Shown in pieces: positions 37,053 through 48,913 of a stretch of DNA of 64,000 bases (position 1 is its first letter; every line of letters begins with the position of its first letter). This stretch comes from Acanthochromis polyacanthus (lineage: Eukaryota > Chordata > Actinopteri > Pomacentridae): positions 26,789,697-26,853,696 of the forward strand of contig NC_067125.1 in the NCBI RefSeq assembly GCF_021347895.1. Direction: 5' to 3'. The notes under the pieces are model-generated. The model did not search any database. It saw nothing but the letters and a program-made list of their open reading frames with translations, and had not been told where the DNA came from. Made by a program: the position numbers and the translations under genes.

Positions 37053-38199
37053 TCTAAATGGTAGCAAACTTGATAGTAATTGTGTTTTTGTTCAGTCTTG
37101 CAATCAGAAAGTCCAAATCTGCACCGATCTGAGCGCTCAAAGCCAACCGGCGTGTACATGTGAGAGCTGAGGTCACGCCTGAGTCTGCTGTACACATGTT
37201 TGTGCAGCTACGAGGGCAGCGGTATTCTGATCCGCTCCTCCAAACGCTGCGGCCATAAATCACAAGGTCACCATGAGCCTGTGGGACCAGAGGAAACATC
37301 AGCGTTAAACAGGAATGATATTTCACTTCAGCCTCCTTCCTGCTCCACTATTCCCCAAATACCCACTACCCGAGTCATGAGCGCTTCATCATGACAAGCG
37401 CATGTCAGTGCTGATTCACATGTTGGCGGTGAGGCCGGAACAGCACGTCGGTACGATTCGGAAATCGCTTAAAAATATATCCGAGCTGAAGTGATGGAGC
37501 AGGAGAGGAGAGACGGATACATGCATGGCTCAAGAAACCATGTGTTTGAGCTACAGATGCGAATACTTTAGCTGTTTTTTGCTAACTGTAGCAGCTCTAA
37601 AGGTAGATTTTGGTTTCCCGTTGTCTTTAATTTCACCAGTAGCTCCGTTTATGTGCATGAGGATATTTTACGGAGCTGCAGACAACTCATGCAAAACAGT
37701 AACAGTGTGTTCGGACAGTTTAATGTCCCGTGCAGCTCTCACAGAGGCACGATATCGGACGGGAGAAGGCTGTAAAAAAAGGCGGTCAGAGGATGTGCGG
37801 GGTCATGAGGGACCCTGAGGATCGCTGTTCATGCTGAAGCCCGGGGAGATGTGTGAATAAGTGAGATGTTACAGACTGATGAAATTCCCAGAGAGCCCTA
37901 CGACGGATAATACGATCCCACCACGGTGATGCAGAAAACAGATGGAGAGGGGTGCCTTCGAATTTCTCTTTCTGCCTTGTCTTGTTTTTTTTTCTTTCCA
38001 CATTCACACAACCACATACACAAACCTACAGAAAGACGCACACACCTGTCCGAGGAGCGAGATATACGACCCTCTGAGGGGAAATCCGTTCAGTCTATCT
38101 TGTAAAATAATGTGATTTTTCTCACTCTCGTATACATTTCCTCACCCGCACAAAGTTTGCCTTGTCTTATAAAAAAGTTGCAAATAAATGTCCTCGACC
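37053..38199. other. Intergenic DNA, nothing recognised
   Basis: Mixed composition. No exon is supported. Confidence 0.4.
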
Positions 38200-39530
38200 T
38201 TGCTACTTAGAAAAACCGCCTCCGTGCTTCCGTGTGCTTACAAAAACACAGCAACAAATGACTTTTACATTTTACTTTTTAAATTCCACCCACAACATCC
38301 ACTTATGAACAGATTTTTACAAATTGTTTGCTAGATCTTGTGTTTTGTCCCACTGAAAAAAACACAACAAGCGACTTTTAATTGCATTTCACTTTCTAAA
38401 TTATACCCACAACATCTACTTTTGAAGAGATTTTGTGAAATTGTTGTCGGATCTGGTGTTTTGTCTTCTTGAAAAATCAACTCCATGCTCCTTAGCTGAT
38501 AAAAACACAGCAACAAGTGACTTTTAATTGCATTTTACTCTAAATTATACCTACGACATCTGCTTTTGACTTATCTTGTAAAATTGCGGGTTGGATTTGG
38601 TGTTTTCTCTCACTGAAAAAACATCCTCTTGCCCAGTTATGTTATAAAACACAGCAACAAGTAGCTTTTAATCCCATTTTAGTCTCTAAATTACACTGAC
38701 CACATCTGCTTTTGAGTAGATTTTGAGAAATTGTCAGATCTAGTGTTTTGTCCCCCTAAAAACTACCTCCATGTCTACATAGCCTATAAAACACAACCAT
38801 AAGTGACTTTTAATTGCATTTTACTCTCAAAATTTTACCCACCACATCTGCTTTTGAGCATATTTTGAGCAATCATTTATGTCAAATGTCAAATCTGGTG
38901 TTATGTCCCACTGAAAAATCAGCTCTGTCCCTTCATAGCTGACAAAAACATATCAACAAGTAGCTTTTAGCTGCATTTTAGTGTCTAAATTTGTCTGAAA
39001 CACAGCAAGAAACAACTTTTTTATTGCATTTTACTCTCTAAATTTCGCCCACAACATCTAGTTTGGAGTAGATTTTGTAAATAGTTTGTCAGATCTGGTA
39101 TTTTGTCTGAAAAACCACCTCCATGCCTATGTAGTTGATAAAAACACGGCAAGAAGTGACTTTTTATTGCATTTTAGTCTCTAAATTTCACTCACGACAT
39201 TGTAAACTGTTTGCCATACAGGGTGTTTTGTCCCATTCAAAAATGTGCCCACAAACTTGATAAAAACAAAGCAACAAGTGACCTTTAATAGCATTCTAGT
39301 CTCTAAATTTTACACACAACATCAACTTTTAAGTAGATTTTGAGAAATTGCTTGTCAGATCTGGTGCTTAGTCCCACTGAAAAACCACCTCCATGCCTAC
39401 ATAGCTTCTAAAAACACAGCAACAAGTGACTTTTGGCTGCATTTTACTCCCTAAATTTCACCCACAACATCTGCTTTTGAGGTATTTCATAAAATTGTTG
39501 GTCAGGTTTGGTGTTTTCTCCCTCTGACCG
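38200..39530. repeat. Tandem array IV: about ten diverged units of roughly 115-160 bp
   Basis: The anchor ACACAGCAACAAGTGACTTTT and variants recur near 38247, 38364, 38506, 38648, 38790, 38950, 39002, 39147, 39268 and 39416. Each unit continues TGCATTTTACTCTCTAAATT, ACCCACAACATCTxCTTTTGA, GTCAGATCTGGTGTTTTGTC and CACTGAAAAACCACCTCCATG. There is no ORF through the array. Confidence 0.85.
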
Positions 39531-40454
39531 ATCCATAAACCGTAGAAAGGCAGAGGGACGGTCCTCCTGTTATCTGAAAGTGCCTTTTAATAGCACTGGG
39601 AGTCATTCGTCCTGCAGGCCCCTGCTGACAGAGTCAACACAACTGAGCGCCGCTTAGCAGGTCATAAACACTCTGTTGACAGTGGTCAGAGGCTTATTAT
39701 CCTCACAGCGAAGGACAACAAGCCTAATGTACCAACTCCAAACACCAGCCTGCAGATTAGCAGCTCTAGTTTGTAACCTCACTCGGGAAAGTCGGTGTTT
39801 TATCACGAAGAGTGAGCTGCTGGTGTCTTGCAGGAATCTGGTATTGGCTCAAAGTGTTGTAATCTATTGGTATTTGATCAGGGCTGATAGGAAGTGAGGA
39901 AACAAGCCTCATATCAGTTAAATATAGGCCGGAGGTCACCGCTGCTTTGTGCGCTCAGTGTTTCTGCTGCTGCTGCTCTCGGCGATGGGAGGCTCAGCGC
40001 TGCGGATATGGCAGCTCCTCGCAGATAAGTGAGCGCAGACCCCAGGGGGCCAGAGACAGCCGAACCCCTCCGTGGATGAGAAGTGTCTGTGCTGTCAGCT
40101 TTGGTTCCCAGCGTGGCCTCTCCGCCTCGGCCGCCCCCTCCAGCCCCCACCGAGCCTCTCCACGGCCCTTTGTGTGTGGACCAATGCTCCCTGTGGACTC
40201 GCCGCTCTCTGGCCTTTCACATGCGACTGTGTCCAATCACCCCCCCGCCTCCGAACCCAGAGCCTCCGTCTCCATCTCCAACCAGCTCCTGACCCCGAGA
40301 GGGACTCCGAGGCAAGCAGAAGGCTGTTATTGGCCGGCTGAATACCTGCCTGAAAGAAAAACGAATCACTTGCATGAAAGGAGGCGAAGGGGGGCGAAGA
40401 GTGGGTCTGACGAGATGTAGTTCATGGAGTTTATAAGCTGTTATTAATGGTTAA
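39531..40454. other. Intergenic DNA with a GC-rich segment
   Basis: About 39930-40400 is distinctly GC-rich, with ORFs in several frames on both strands (the longest plus-strand one is 39947-40420). None is recognisable. It could be a CpG-rich regulatory region. No exon-intron structure supports a gene. Confidence 0.35.
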
Positions 40455-40760
40455 TAATGTATTACTACTGCATAGAGCAGGAATATAAAGTTAGGAGGAG
40501 AAATCCCTTCTTCCCCAGAGCAACTAGGCTGATAAACAGTTTTTACCCACAGGGACTCATTCACTGAACTCTGTACACACATTATGTTTAACTGTTTACT
40601 TTAATGCACTGTATAATCACTACTCTAATCCCTTTACCTCTTTATTCAAGCAAAGTTTACAAATGCAGAGTGCACTTTAGACCACAGCAGTTGTCACTTG
40701 AAGTATTTATTTAAACTGCTTCAGTTCTTCTACTTTGTTTCCCTTCAGTTAAGGAGGATC
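40455..40760 (+). pseudogene. LINE ORF2 C-terminal scrap and 3' UTR
   Basis: In one plus-strand frame, RRNPFFPRATRLINSFYP is followed by QGLIH and a stop at 40565-40567. The FFPRAxRLxNS motif is the usual last conserved block of several LINE ORF2 proteins. What follows is AT-rich 3'-UTR-like sequence. Everything upstream of this block is missing. Confidence 0.5.
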
Positions 40761-40859
40761 AGCAAAGTAAGACTTTCATTTTACAGCATAACTGTCTAGT
40801 TTTCTGTGCAGAAGAGTTTCTAATCCTTCTCTAATGCAGTTACACAAAAAAACACATCA

Positions 40860-41310
40860 TTAATATCTCATAGTTATTCTCATCAATCTTTACAATCTCA
40901 GTATTTTTCTACATATATAAGAATCTGTGCAATATCACTGTTTTTTCTAACATATAGACACATATATACATCAGTTCTTTGAGTCTGTGGTTTTACAGTT
41001 TTTTTCTCCACAATCTATACAATATTGGTTTATTCTACATAAACAAGAATCTGTGCATTTTGCTACTATGGAAGAATCTGTGCAGTATCATTGTTTTCCA
41101 ACATATAGACATATTCACATCAATTTTTTTGGATTGTAACAGTCTGTACAACACCAACTTGTTGTACATTTACAATAATCTGTGCAATATCATGAAAGAA
41201 TCCGAGCAATCTCACAGTTTTTCAACATAAAGATGTGGCCAATATTGTTACTTTGAACATCTAGAAGAATCTGGGTGATCTTTTGGTAGAATAATTTCAC
41301 TGTTTTCCAA
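40860..41310. repeat. Tandem array V: short AT-rich units around AAGAATCTGTGCAATATCA
   Basis: AGAATCTGTGCAxTxTC recurs at least five times, together with TTTTCCAACATATAGACATAT and CAATCTxTACAATATTGG. A few more degenerate copies follow the neighbouring inverted-repeat element, around 41660-41740, which suggests that element inserted into the array. Confidence 0.7.
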
Positions 41311-41312
41311 CA

Positions 41313-41658
41313 TACCGTTCTCAAGTTTGGGGTCATCCAGGCAATTTAATGTTTCCTATGGAATCTCACACTTATATTCATGCGCTAACAGAACTGGACA
41401 AGGGTTTTCTAATCATCAATTACCTTTTCAACAGCATTAGCTAACACAATGTAGCGTGATGGTTGCTGCAAATGTTCCTCTGTACCCCTATGGAGATATT
41501 CCATTAAAAATCAGCCGTTTCCAGCTACGATAGTCATTTACCACATTAACAATGTCTAGACTGTATTTCTGATTCATTCATTGTTATCTTCATTGAAAAA
41601 AATCCTTTTCTTTCCAAAATAATGACATTTCTAAGTGACCCCAAACTTTTGAACGGTA
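41313..41658. mobile_element. Short inverted-repeat DNA element, copy 1
   Basis: The ends are TACCGTTCTCAAGTTTGGGG and, inverted, TACCGTTCAAAAGTTTGGGG (reading CCCCAAACTTTTGAACGGTA at 41639-41658). Internal blocks include GGGTTTTCTAATCATCAAT, CATTAGCTAACACAATG and CTATGGAGATATTCCATTAAAA. This is a short element widespread in spiny-rayed fish. It contains no transposase. A second, oppositely oriented copy lies at 56923-57267. Confidence 0.8.
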
Positions 41659-41885
41659 GTGTAGACATGTGCAATATTCTGATTTTCCACATCCAGAGGA
41701 ATCTGTGCAGCATCTGAGGGTTCACATATAAAATAATCCATACATTATCTGCTGTACTTATGCATATTCTGTGTTTCATTTTCATTTTCCTACTGATTCC
41801 TACTATGTTTTCCTGTTTCTACTGTTTCCTACTGTCCCCTTTGCTGCTGTAACACTACAAACATTCCTGCTGTATGATTCAGCAC

Positions 41886-42237
41886 TGGGGCTGCACAGTG
41901 GAGTAGTGGTTTGCACCGTCGCCTTGCAGCTAGAAGATCCCTGGTTCATGTCCCGATCTGGGCCTGGGATCTTTCTGCATGGAGTTTGCATGTTCTCCCT
42001 GTACATGCATGGGTTTTTGCCGCTCCCACAGTCCAAAAACATGCTGAGGTTTACTGGTAACTGTAACTTGTCTGTAGGAGTGAATGTGAGTGTGACTGTT
42101 TGTCTCTCAGTGTAGCCCTGTGATAGACTGGTTTCCTTTCCAGGGTGTCTCCTGCCTTCAACCTGAGTCTGCTGGGATAGACTCCAGCCCTGGAGACCCT
42201 AATGAGGATTAAGCGGTGTATAGAGAATGGATGGATG
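41886..42237 (+). mobile_element. tRNA-headed SINE-like element, copy 3
   Basis: This is the same family as 4874-5680 and 24363-24724 but on the plus strand: GGGGCTGCACAGTGGAGTAG head, A-box-like TAGTGGTTTGCACC, B-box-like CTGGTTCATGTCC, body with CTCCCACAGTCCAAAAACATG, and tail GTATAGAGAATGGATGGATG. Possible diverged target duplications are ATGATTCAGCACT on the left and ATGATTGAGGACC on the right (10 of 13). Confidence 0.8.
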
Positions 42238-43799
42238 ATTGAGGACCTAGTTAAGTTCATACTTAGAAAAGGGATTCCTTACAATCTGGTTACCAAACTG
42301 AGGTATTTTTAAAGATCTGTAAAACCCAGAATAAGTTATTTAAAGCCTGTTAGACTAAAATATATCAGAAGTATCTAGCTCCTGTGAGTGAAAACAGAGT
42401 TGAGGCTTCCGTCTCCACCATCTCCTCCGTATTTTCCCTCCCACCGGTCTCTTGGCCTCGGCTCTGACCACCTGAAGGCCTCACCGGGTCGACCCCGGCC
42501 TTGGCAGGGTTGGATCACACCTTCCACTGGGGTCAGCTGTCAGACGGTGAGCTGCACCTGCTGTCTGAAGGAGGGTGGGCCCTCCACCACCACAGCCGCC
42601 GCCCTGCCAACGCTGGAACACATAATTACTGCCTCAAAGATGATTATGCTGTTTACTCATGCCCATGCGAACAACAGATGACTGTTCCATGGCTCTGCCC
42701 CTCTGAGGAGGCGTCTCACCTTGTGATGAGGAAACCACTGCAGCCAACCAACATTCAGGCGTCCAAAGCAGCAGCTCCGATGCCAGAAATGAGCCATAGC
42801 TATTAGCTGTTCAAACATCCCCCTCCCCTCAGCATTTTCAATTCAACGGCCCCAGTGAGAGCTGGCGTCATCTGCCAGGAGCAGAGTGTTGCACTGGAAA
42901 TAAAGAGGGATTCCTTCATAGCTCTGAGGCCTTGCTGCAGATAAAACTATCACAGAGGAACGTTTAATGAGCCTTCAGCGTGTGGACACCTTTTAGACAA
43001 CAACATATAAAACAGGACTCTGTGTTTACACTTCATTTGTGTCATTTGGTGTGAAATATTACCCCTTTTCAATATAACACAAATGTGACTCCTCCTCCTC
43101 TTTGGGCTTATTATGAACTGATGACAGTTAGATTAGTGTTTCTGGAAATATAATTAGTATTACATGTGTGGGAGATTTTTCTTGTAGTGATTACAAGCCG
43201 GCACAAGATCACAATTTATTAGGGAGCAGAAATAAAAACCTATTATTGCTTATTAGCTGTGGCCTTCAGTAAATCATCTCAACAGGTGGAATATTTCTGT
43301 AACACCAGCAAAACAGTGGCACCTATGTAAACTGTGCATTTGCTTGATCATGAATACTTACTTTGGATTAGTTTTCACTGATGGAATCTGGATTTTAAAT
43401 ATTGAAATTCTGTAACTTTATATATTTTTCTGTCTTGGTGAACCTATTGGCCAACATTTTTGCACTGTAAACGGTGTTCCTGTGTATTTTTAGGTGAAAA
43501 ATGGGGAGAAAAAGAGCTAATGTTTAGTTTTGAGAGGCTCTGATTCTCCTTCCACTGCAGCCAAATAAATGCGCTCAGGTGCGTCAATCTTCGACAAAAG
43601 CGTCCACACGTGTGCGCAGAGGAGGAAGGAGGAAGTTAGTTTCTTGTTAGATTGTAAAACTTGTTAATGCACAGTCTATATGGGTAACACCCCCTGCTCC
43701 CTCCCTCCCCTCCCCTCTCCAGGAGCCGCATTGAGCTGTGGGGTTGGGACATTCCTGGTTTGACGACCAGCCTCTCGCCGCTGCCATGATTTGCTGAGC
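42238..43799. other. Intergenic DNA upstream of the presumed cdon promoter
   Basis: About 42390-42800 is GC-richer, with overlapping short ORFs that I cannot assign. About 42900-43560 is AT-rich. No exon is supported. Confidence 0.4.
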
Positions 43800-44260
43800 A
43801 ACTCGACACTGGCTTCAAAGATGCGTGTGTGGAAGAGGCAGCGGTAGAGACGGAGACGGAGAGAGCCGGAGAAGTCACACTTAACGGGACAGACAGACTC
43901 ACAGAAAGACAGAGACATACACACACAGAGAGAGACGGCGTGTTTACGCACCGAGCCGCCGGGACGTTACTTTTCTTTCCAAACGGACTCCAAACTTCAC
44001 CAACTCCAGCTCGAGTGGAGACCAAGGGGGGAGTCGTCGCACCTTGGCCCCGAAGCCTGCGCTGCTGTGCGGGTCTGAAAACTCCGTCCTCTCCCTCTTC
44101 TCTCTCCACCTCCTCAGGCTGCGTTCATGTTCCTGCCGTCGTGTCGCACTTTGAGCCCGTTTCTAATGGAGGGCCCCGTACGGATTTGCCATCAGAATAA
44201 TGCGTTTGGCTGCTGAATCTCCCGACGTCTCGCTGCTTCTTCTGCCCTCCTGGAAGAGAG
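43800..44260 (+). promoter_or_regulatory. Candidate cdon promoter and untranslated first exon
   Basis: A CpG- and purine-rich block rises out of AT-rich DNA and ends in a strong donor, GAAGAGAG|GTAAGACG, with GT at 44261. It carries no long ORF of recognisable protein. The ATG exon of cdon begins at a good acceptor (56712) with 66 bases before the ATG, so at least one upstream non-coding exon must exist. This block is the best-placed candidate on the same strand. The exon start and the link across about 12.4 kb are inference; another transcript could own this exon. Confidence 0.4.
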
Positions 44261-46919
44261 GTAAGACGGGGGAGGCAGAGAGAGGGGAGTCCCGGGCTGG
44301 GAGCGGGTTTCTTTTTACTTAGGGGGAGGAAAGGCAGCTCGGTTTGTGCACTGGAGCAGCTGGAAATAACAAAAGAAAGAGAGGCAGAAAGCTCCGCAGT
44401 GGAGTTTTGATCTTTTACGCAAACATTGTCGTGTTTTGTGAACTTAGTGTTGTGGAGAGCAGCGGCGCGGAGTGGCAGTACATGAGCCGCTGTGTGGTGA
44501 ACGGGGGCGCCCGAGTACGCAGAGGAATACTGAGGCTTTCCATGAATTAACTCCACATCAGACACCACTTTTATACTCAGTTACAGCTCTGATTATTGGA
44601 AGTTCTCTTTATATGTTGGTTTAAAGTGTCAGAATATGATGGTAAATTCACATTCGTACACTAAAAGAAAGAAAGATTCCTCCTTGGAGCTCCATTTTCC
44701 TGCAAAATCCAACTTTTTTTCCCTGCTAAAATGCACCCACAAGCATCCAGATTCCTGCTGAGCTCTCATCTAAATTCCTGTATAGTGACCCACACTCTCC
44801 TCTGTTGTCTCTGATTTGAATGAAACGCAACAAAAGCCTAAATATTTGTTTGGTAAACAGCTCTGGAAAGGTACTTCATGCAACCAGATGGCCTGCGGCT
44901 GCTCTTCTGCTTTTGGAAGATGAAAGAAAGTAGCAAATATATCCCTGCCACCTTCATAAAAGCTGAAAATGGACACATGAGTTTGTTCTAAAGTTGTGCT
45001 TTTATTGTACAGTAGATCCGCTTCAGGAGCCAACTTGCAGCCATATTTACGGCTCTGTAGAAACACGGTGGCTTAGACTAATATTTGAAGTCTTTTTTTC
45101 CTTCTTGTCCACAGAGAGCCTTTATTGTTTCAGATAAATCCCCAGAGGGTGTCATAAAGGCTGGTTTGGTGAATCAGTGTTAGTGTTGCTCACAAATTTG
45201 GCGTGTGCACAAATCACTGCTGCTGCCGGAGTGAAGGTGGCGTTTATTTACTGCTTTAGAGCTACACAAAGGAGAAGAAAAACATTAAGCGGAAAAGAAA
45301 AAGATGCACATGTGCCAATGCAGTCTCCAGATAAAGATCATCAGACAGTCTTTGCTTTGTTCCTTTCTGCTTGGTTTCACATGTTGCTCCTTCAGTGTCT
45401 TCTAATCTCTTGAGAGATGGGAAAGATTCCAAAAAAACAGAAGTGGCTGAAATGTCAGAAAAGTCACAGATTTAAGCTGAGAGATGGTTGTAGAAGTGTA
45501 AGCGGGAGCTAAACTTTTTCTATCCATTTTTAGCTGGATCCAGTTTAGTTTAGCCTCCCGTTTCTAAAAACCGCCCCAAAGATGTAAAGTCATAATCCAA
45601 AATGAGAGTTTTTCTGCAGAAATGAAAAGGTGACAGTAAAAATGATAGTGATGTCGTGTGTTTTTGTTCCTGATTTCCTCCGTCTGATGTTCACCCTCAT
45701 CGTCAGAGCTTCACGGTGACTTTTGTTACATGGGGGCGACCCTCAGAGGAAAAACTGCACACTTTAAAAGTTATGGAGAACAAAGTCCGGAGTGGCTCTC
45801 GAATGCATGACATCCAGTCGGTGGGACACACATGGCTGCTCCCAGATAAAACGCTCTCAAGTTCAAACGGTTGCTCGTGCATTGTTGCGTCGGTGGGGGG
45901 ACAAGAAGACACTTCCGATGGCTTTCAAATCCTTTCAGTGCTGCCCGATATTGGGTCGAGCTTTCTGACAGAGAGGCAGGAGATTTGCTCTTTGTGCTCC
46001 GAGTTCGTACCAGAAGTTTTCAGTCAGCTGTGGCCAGTTTTGCTTCAACTTGCCTCATATTAGCTTAATCGACTCTGTGATTTCCTGCATTTCCTTCAGT
46101 GCTTTCCTCCCCTTTGGCTCTTACTACTAATCTCACATAGAAATATGCTCCTACTCTTGCATTTGTACACCCTGATAACCAAACTTGATGTTTTAAGTAG
46201 CAGAAATATGCTTTTGCTCTCAGTTATCTCTGCTACATGATGGCAATATCAAAAAATGGCATCCTACTATCAATTTAAGGCATTTTTTTATAGGAGAACA
46301 CAAAAAGTGCTCTTTCACACAACAGAACTCCTTCATAATGACTTTTTGAGTATTTTTAGTTTGCTCTTTTCCCCAGATTAACTATATGGGTGTTGTGATC
46401 GAATCAGACAACGACAGAGCCTCGGAATCATTTTTTAAACGTGTTTTTTTTTTTTTTTTTTTTTTAGGGAAATTAATAAGCCATTAGTGGCTCGGCTCTT
46501 ATCAGACGAAGCCGAACAAAGCACAGCCGTGCCATTAAGCCAGTTTGAATAATGTTTGAGCCATTAGCGTGCTGGTTAATGATAAACACATGTTGCTGTA
46601 GGAGAGCTATGTTAAGTGGGCAATTTGAATGTAAGCATGTGTAATGATAGCAGCCCCGGCACTCCTAATGGCTCTCCTGATTTTTCTGATGCAGTGTTAT
46701 ATTCGCACAGGCACCAACAATGACGGATGGAGGTTGGAAGGTAGCAGCAGAAGGGAAAACTCAGGTTTCCATAGCAGCAGTGAGGTTTTATTAAAGGTAA
46801 AACACAGAAATGAGCCTATGTGTATGTTTAAAATCTTGCAGTTTTGGTATTAAAGTGAAGCAACGGTTGATTTACAGGCAATGTAGGTTATAAATTAAAA
46901 GAGGAACTAGTCAACAGTA
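44261..46919 (+). other. Presumed cdon intron 1, first part
   Basis: This contains a run of about 22 T (46444-46465). It also has an apparently constrained stretch (about 46480-46690) rich in TTAAG, ATTAGxG and TAATGATxA motifs that looks like non-coding regulatory DNA. No convincing coding exon is present. Confidence 0.35.
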
Positions 46920-47730
46920 TCTTCTTTCAGCTTTTGAAACCCCTTTTTTTCTGGTATTTCATGCTCTGGAAGAATGAAATGTACATTTTCACCTTGTTTT
47001 TGTTGTTGAATGAAGCAGTTTTTTCGTTAGTACTCATCTGATTCGTCAGTTAAGTGATTAACAGACAATTTAAGTCATTAATGTCAAGAAAACTTCTCAA
47101 AAATATCTAGTTTAGGCTTTATATGTGCTTTTTTCCTGTTAGTTTGGGGTTTTCAAGACTAAAATCTCAATTTTCACCTTTTTTTTAAGTTGAATGAAGC
47201 ATTTCTTTTTGTACTTGTTTTATTGGTTGACAATTTATGCCATTAATGTAAAGAAATACTTCCCAAAAATATCTTATTTTAGCTCTTTATGTGCCTTTTT
47301 TCTGTTATTTTGGGCTCTACCAAACTGAAATCTGCATTTTCATCTTTTTTTCATTGGAATGAAGCAGTTGTTTATATTTACTGCTCGTCTGATTGGCCGA
47401 TTTCGTGATTGACTGACAACTTATGTCATTAATGCAAAGAAAAACTAGGCAACGATACCTAATTTTAGCATTATATACGATTTCTTTTCTGCTAGTTTGG
47501 GCTCGGCAATGCTGAAATCTGCATTTTCCCCTTTTTTCAGTTGAGTAAAGCAGGGTTTTTTTGGTTAGCACTCGTCTGATTGGTTCATTAGGTGATTGAC
47601 AGACAATTTTAAGTCACAAACGAAAAGAAAAACTATCCAACTCTACCTAATTTTAGCTTTTTACATGCTTTTTCCTGTTAATTTGGGCTCTGCAAAGCTG
47701 CAATCTGCATTTTCTCCGTTTTTTTCTCTT
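46920..47730. repeat. Tandem array VI: four to five diverged units of about 165-190 bp
   Basis: Units share TTTTCACCTTxTTTTT, GTTGAATGAAGCAGTTTTTT, ACTCGTCTGATTGG, GATTGACAGACAATTTAAGTC and TTTTCCTGTTAGTTTGGGCTC. Starts fall near 46990, 47170, 47335, 47520 and 47705. It lies within the presumed first intron of cdon. No ORF. Confidence 0.85.
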
Positions 47731-48809
47731 CATAGATTGACCATAAATTGAGTTATTGATGAGGCTGCAGTGATATTTTCAGCTGGTAAAGAGTTTCAGT
47801 GATGGATAAGTGGCTGAAGGTCTGTCTGAGGTGAGTGCGGTGGGAAGAGGGTGTGTAAGTGGGTGACTAAAGTATATTTTGGGCGCCACCCACATTCTAA
47901 CTTTCCTCCATGCCCAGGCAGCAGACCTCAGCTCTGGCCCCGGAGCGAGAGGAAACGAACCTAAAACCCAAATCACAACGCGGTTTGCTTGTTTATTTGG
48001 TTTCGCGCTACAATCTGTCGTATTATTGCACTGAAGGATCAACCTTTTGCCCAAGAAAAATGTTTCGAGAGTGATAAAACGAGGAGGGGGGAAAAGTCGA
48101 GTGGCCGTGTTATTTTTCATCATCCTCACAATATTTTGACTTTCTGGAATTAAAGTCTTGTAAGTCTCTTGATTGCTAATCCATTTCAGCTCCTTAGTAT
48201 GAAAAGCAGAATTTCCCAAAGTAAAACCTGTGTTGGGTTTTGAACTCCTGACACACAGGCCTCCTTTCTCCTCTCATTGCTCAGGGATTGAGTCATGCTG
48301 CGGCGTTTTTCCCATTTTCTAACTCTGGCTTCAGCTCCCATTCGTCAAGGACAGACCCAGGCTCCCATTAGATGGACAGAGGGGAGTTTTGGGCAGCGAG
48401 CCAAAGAGCCCCCATGTTCAAGGGGGGGGTGCTGATTGACAACACCCAGCAGCCATGAGCGGCGGGTCGCTGGGAAAAGATGGGCAGGTCGCAGAAAACG
48501 GTGCCACTGCTGGGTTGGTGAGTGCACCCTGCAGCTGCAGCGCCAACAAGGGGGGGGAAAGAAAGAAGACTTCACTTTCCTCCTCTCAGGACAAACTGTG
48601 AGTGGACTCCGGTACATTGAAGCGAGCGCAGTAGCTGGAGGTGTCACTTGTGTTTATGCAAAGCTGTCTTTATCAGCACTTCTTATCTCCTCTGAGCTCA
48701 CACTGTCATTATTTTAACTGCACAACACATATTTCTCTCAGTGGGATCCCCCCACTCCCCGCCCTCTGCTCATTTCTTCCATTCTCACCCCTCTACCCGA
48801 CTCTGACAG

Positions 48810-48913
48810 ATGATCCAAACAGCCTTACACCGGCTACCCAAAGCATGCTAGTCCAGGAGGTTACAGATAAGCCGCATGCTTCCTCCGCTACGACTTCTTC
48901 TGAAATGTCAAAG
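48810..48913 (+). other. Exon-like segment a in presumed cdon intron 1
   Basis: A pyrimidine-rich acceptor (CTCTGACAG, ending 48809) and a strong donor (AAAG|GTGAGC, GT at 48914) bound 104 bases. They are open in a single frame, entered in phase 1 and left in phase 0, and encode a Ser/Thr-rich peptide ending SSATTSSEMSK. I do not recognise the peptide. It could be an untranslated cdon exon, an exon of another transcript, or chance. Confidence 0.25.

Noticed and set aside
39947..40420. 157-codon ORF in a GC-rich region
   Set aside because: Other frames and the opposite strand are equally open, the peptide is unrecognised and there is no exon structure.
43636..44109. 157-codon minus-strand ORF overlapping the presumed cdon first exon
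   Set aside because: The peptide is low complexity (VSLCVCMSLS-type) from a CA/GA-rich leader; plus-strand donor evidence explains the region better.
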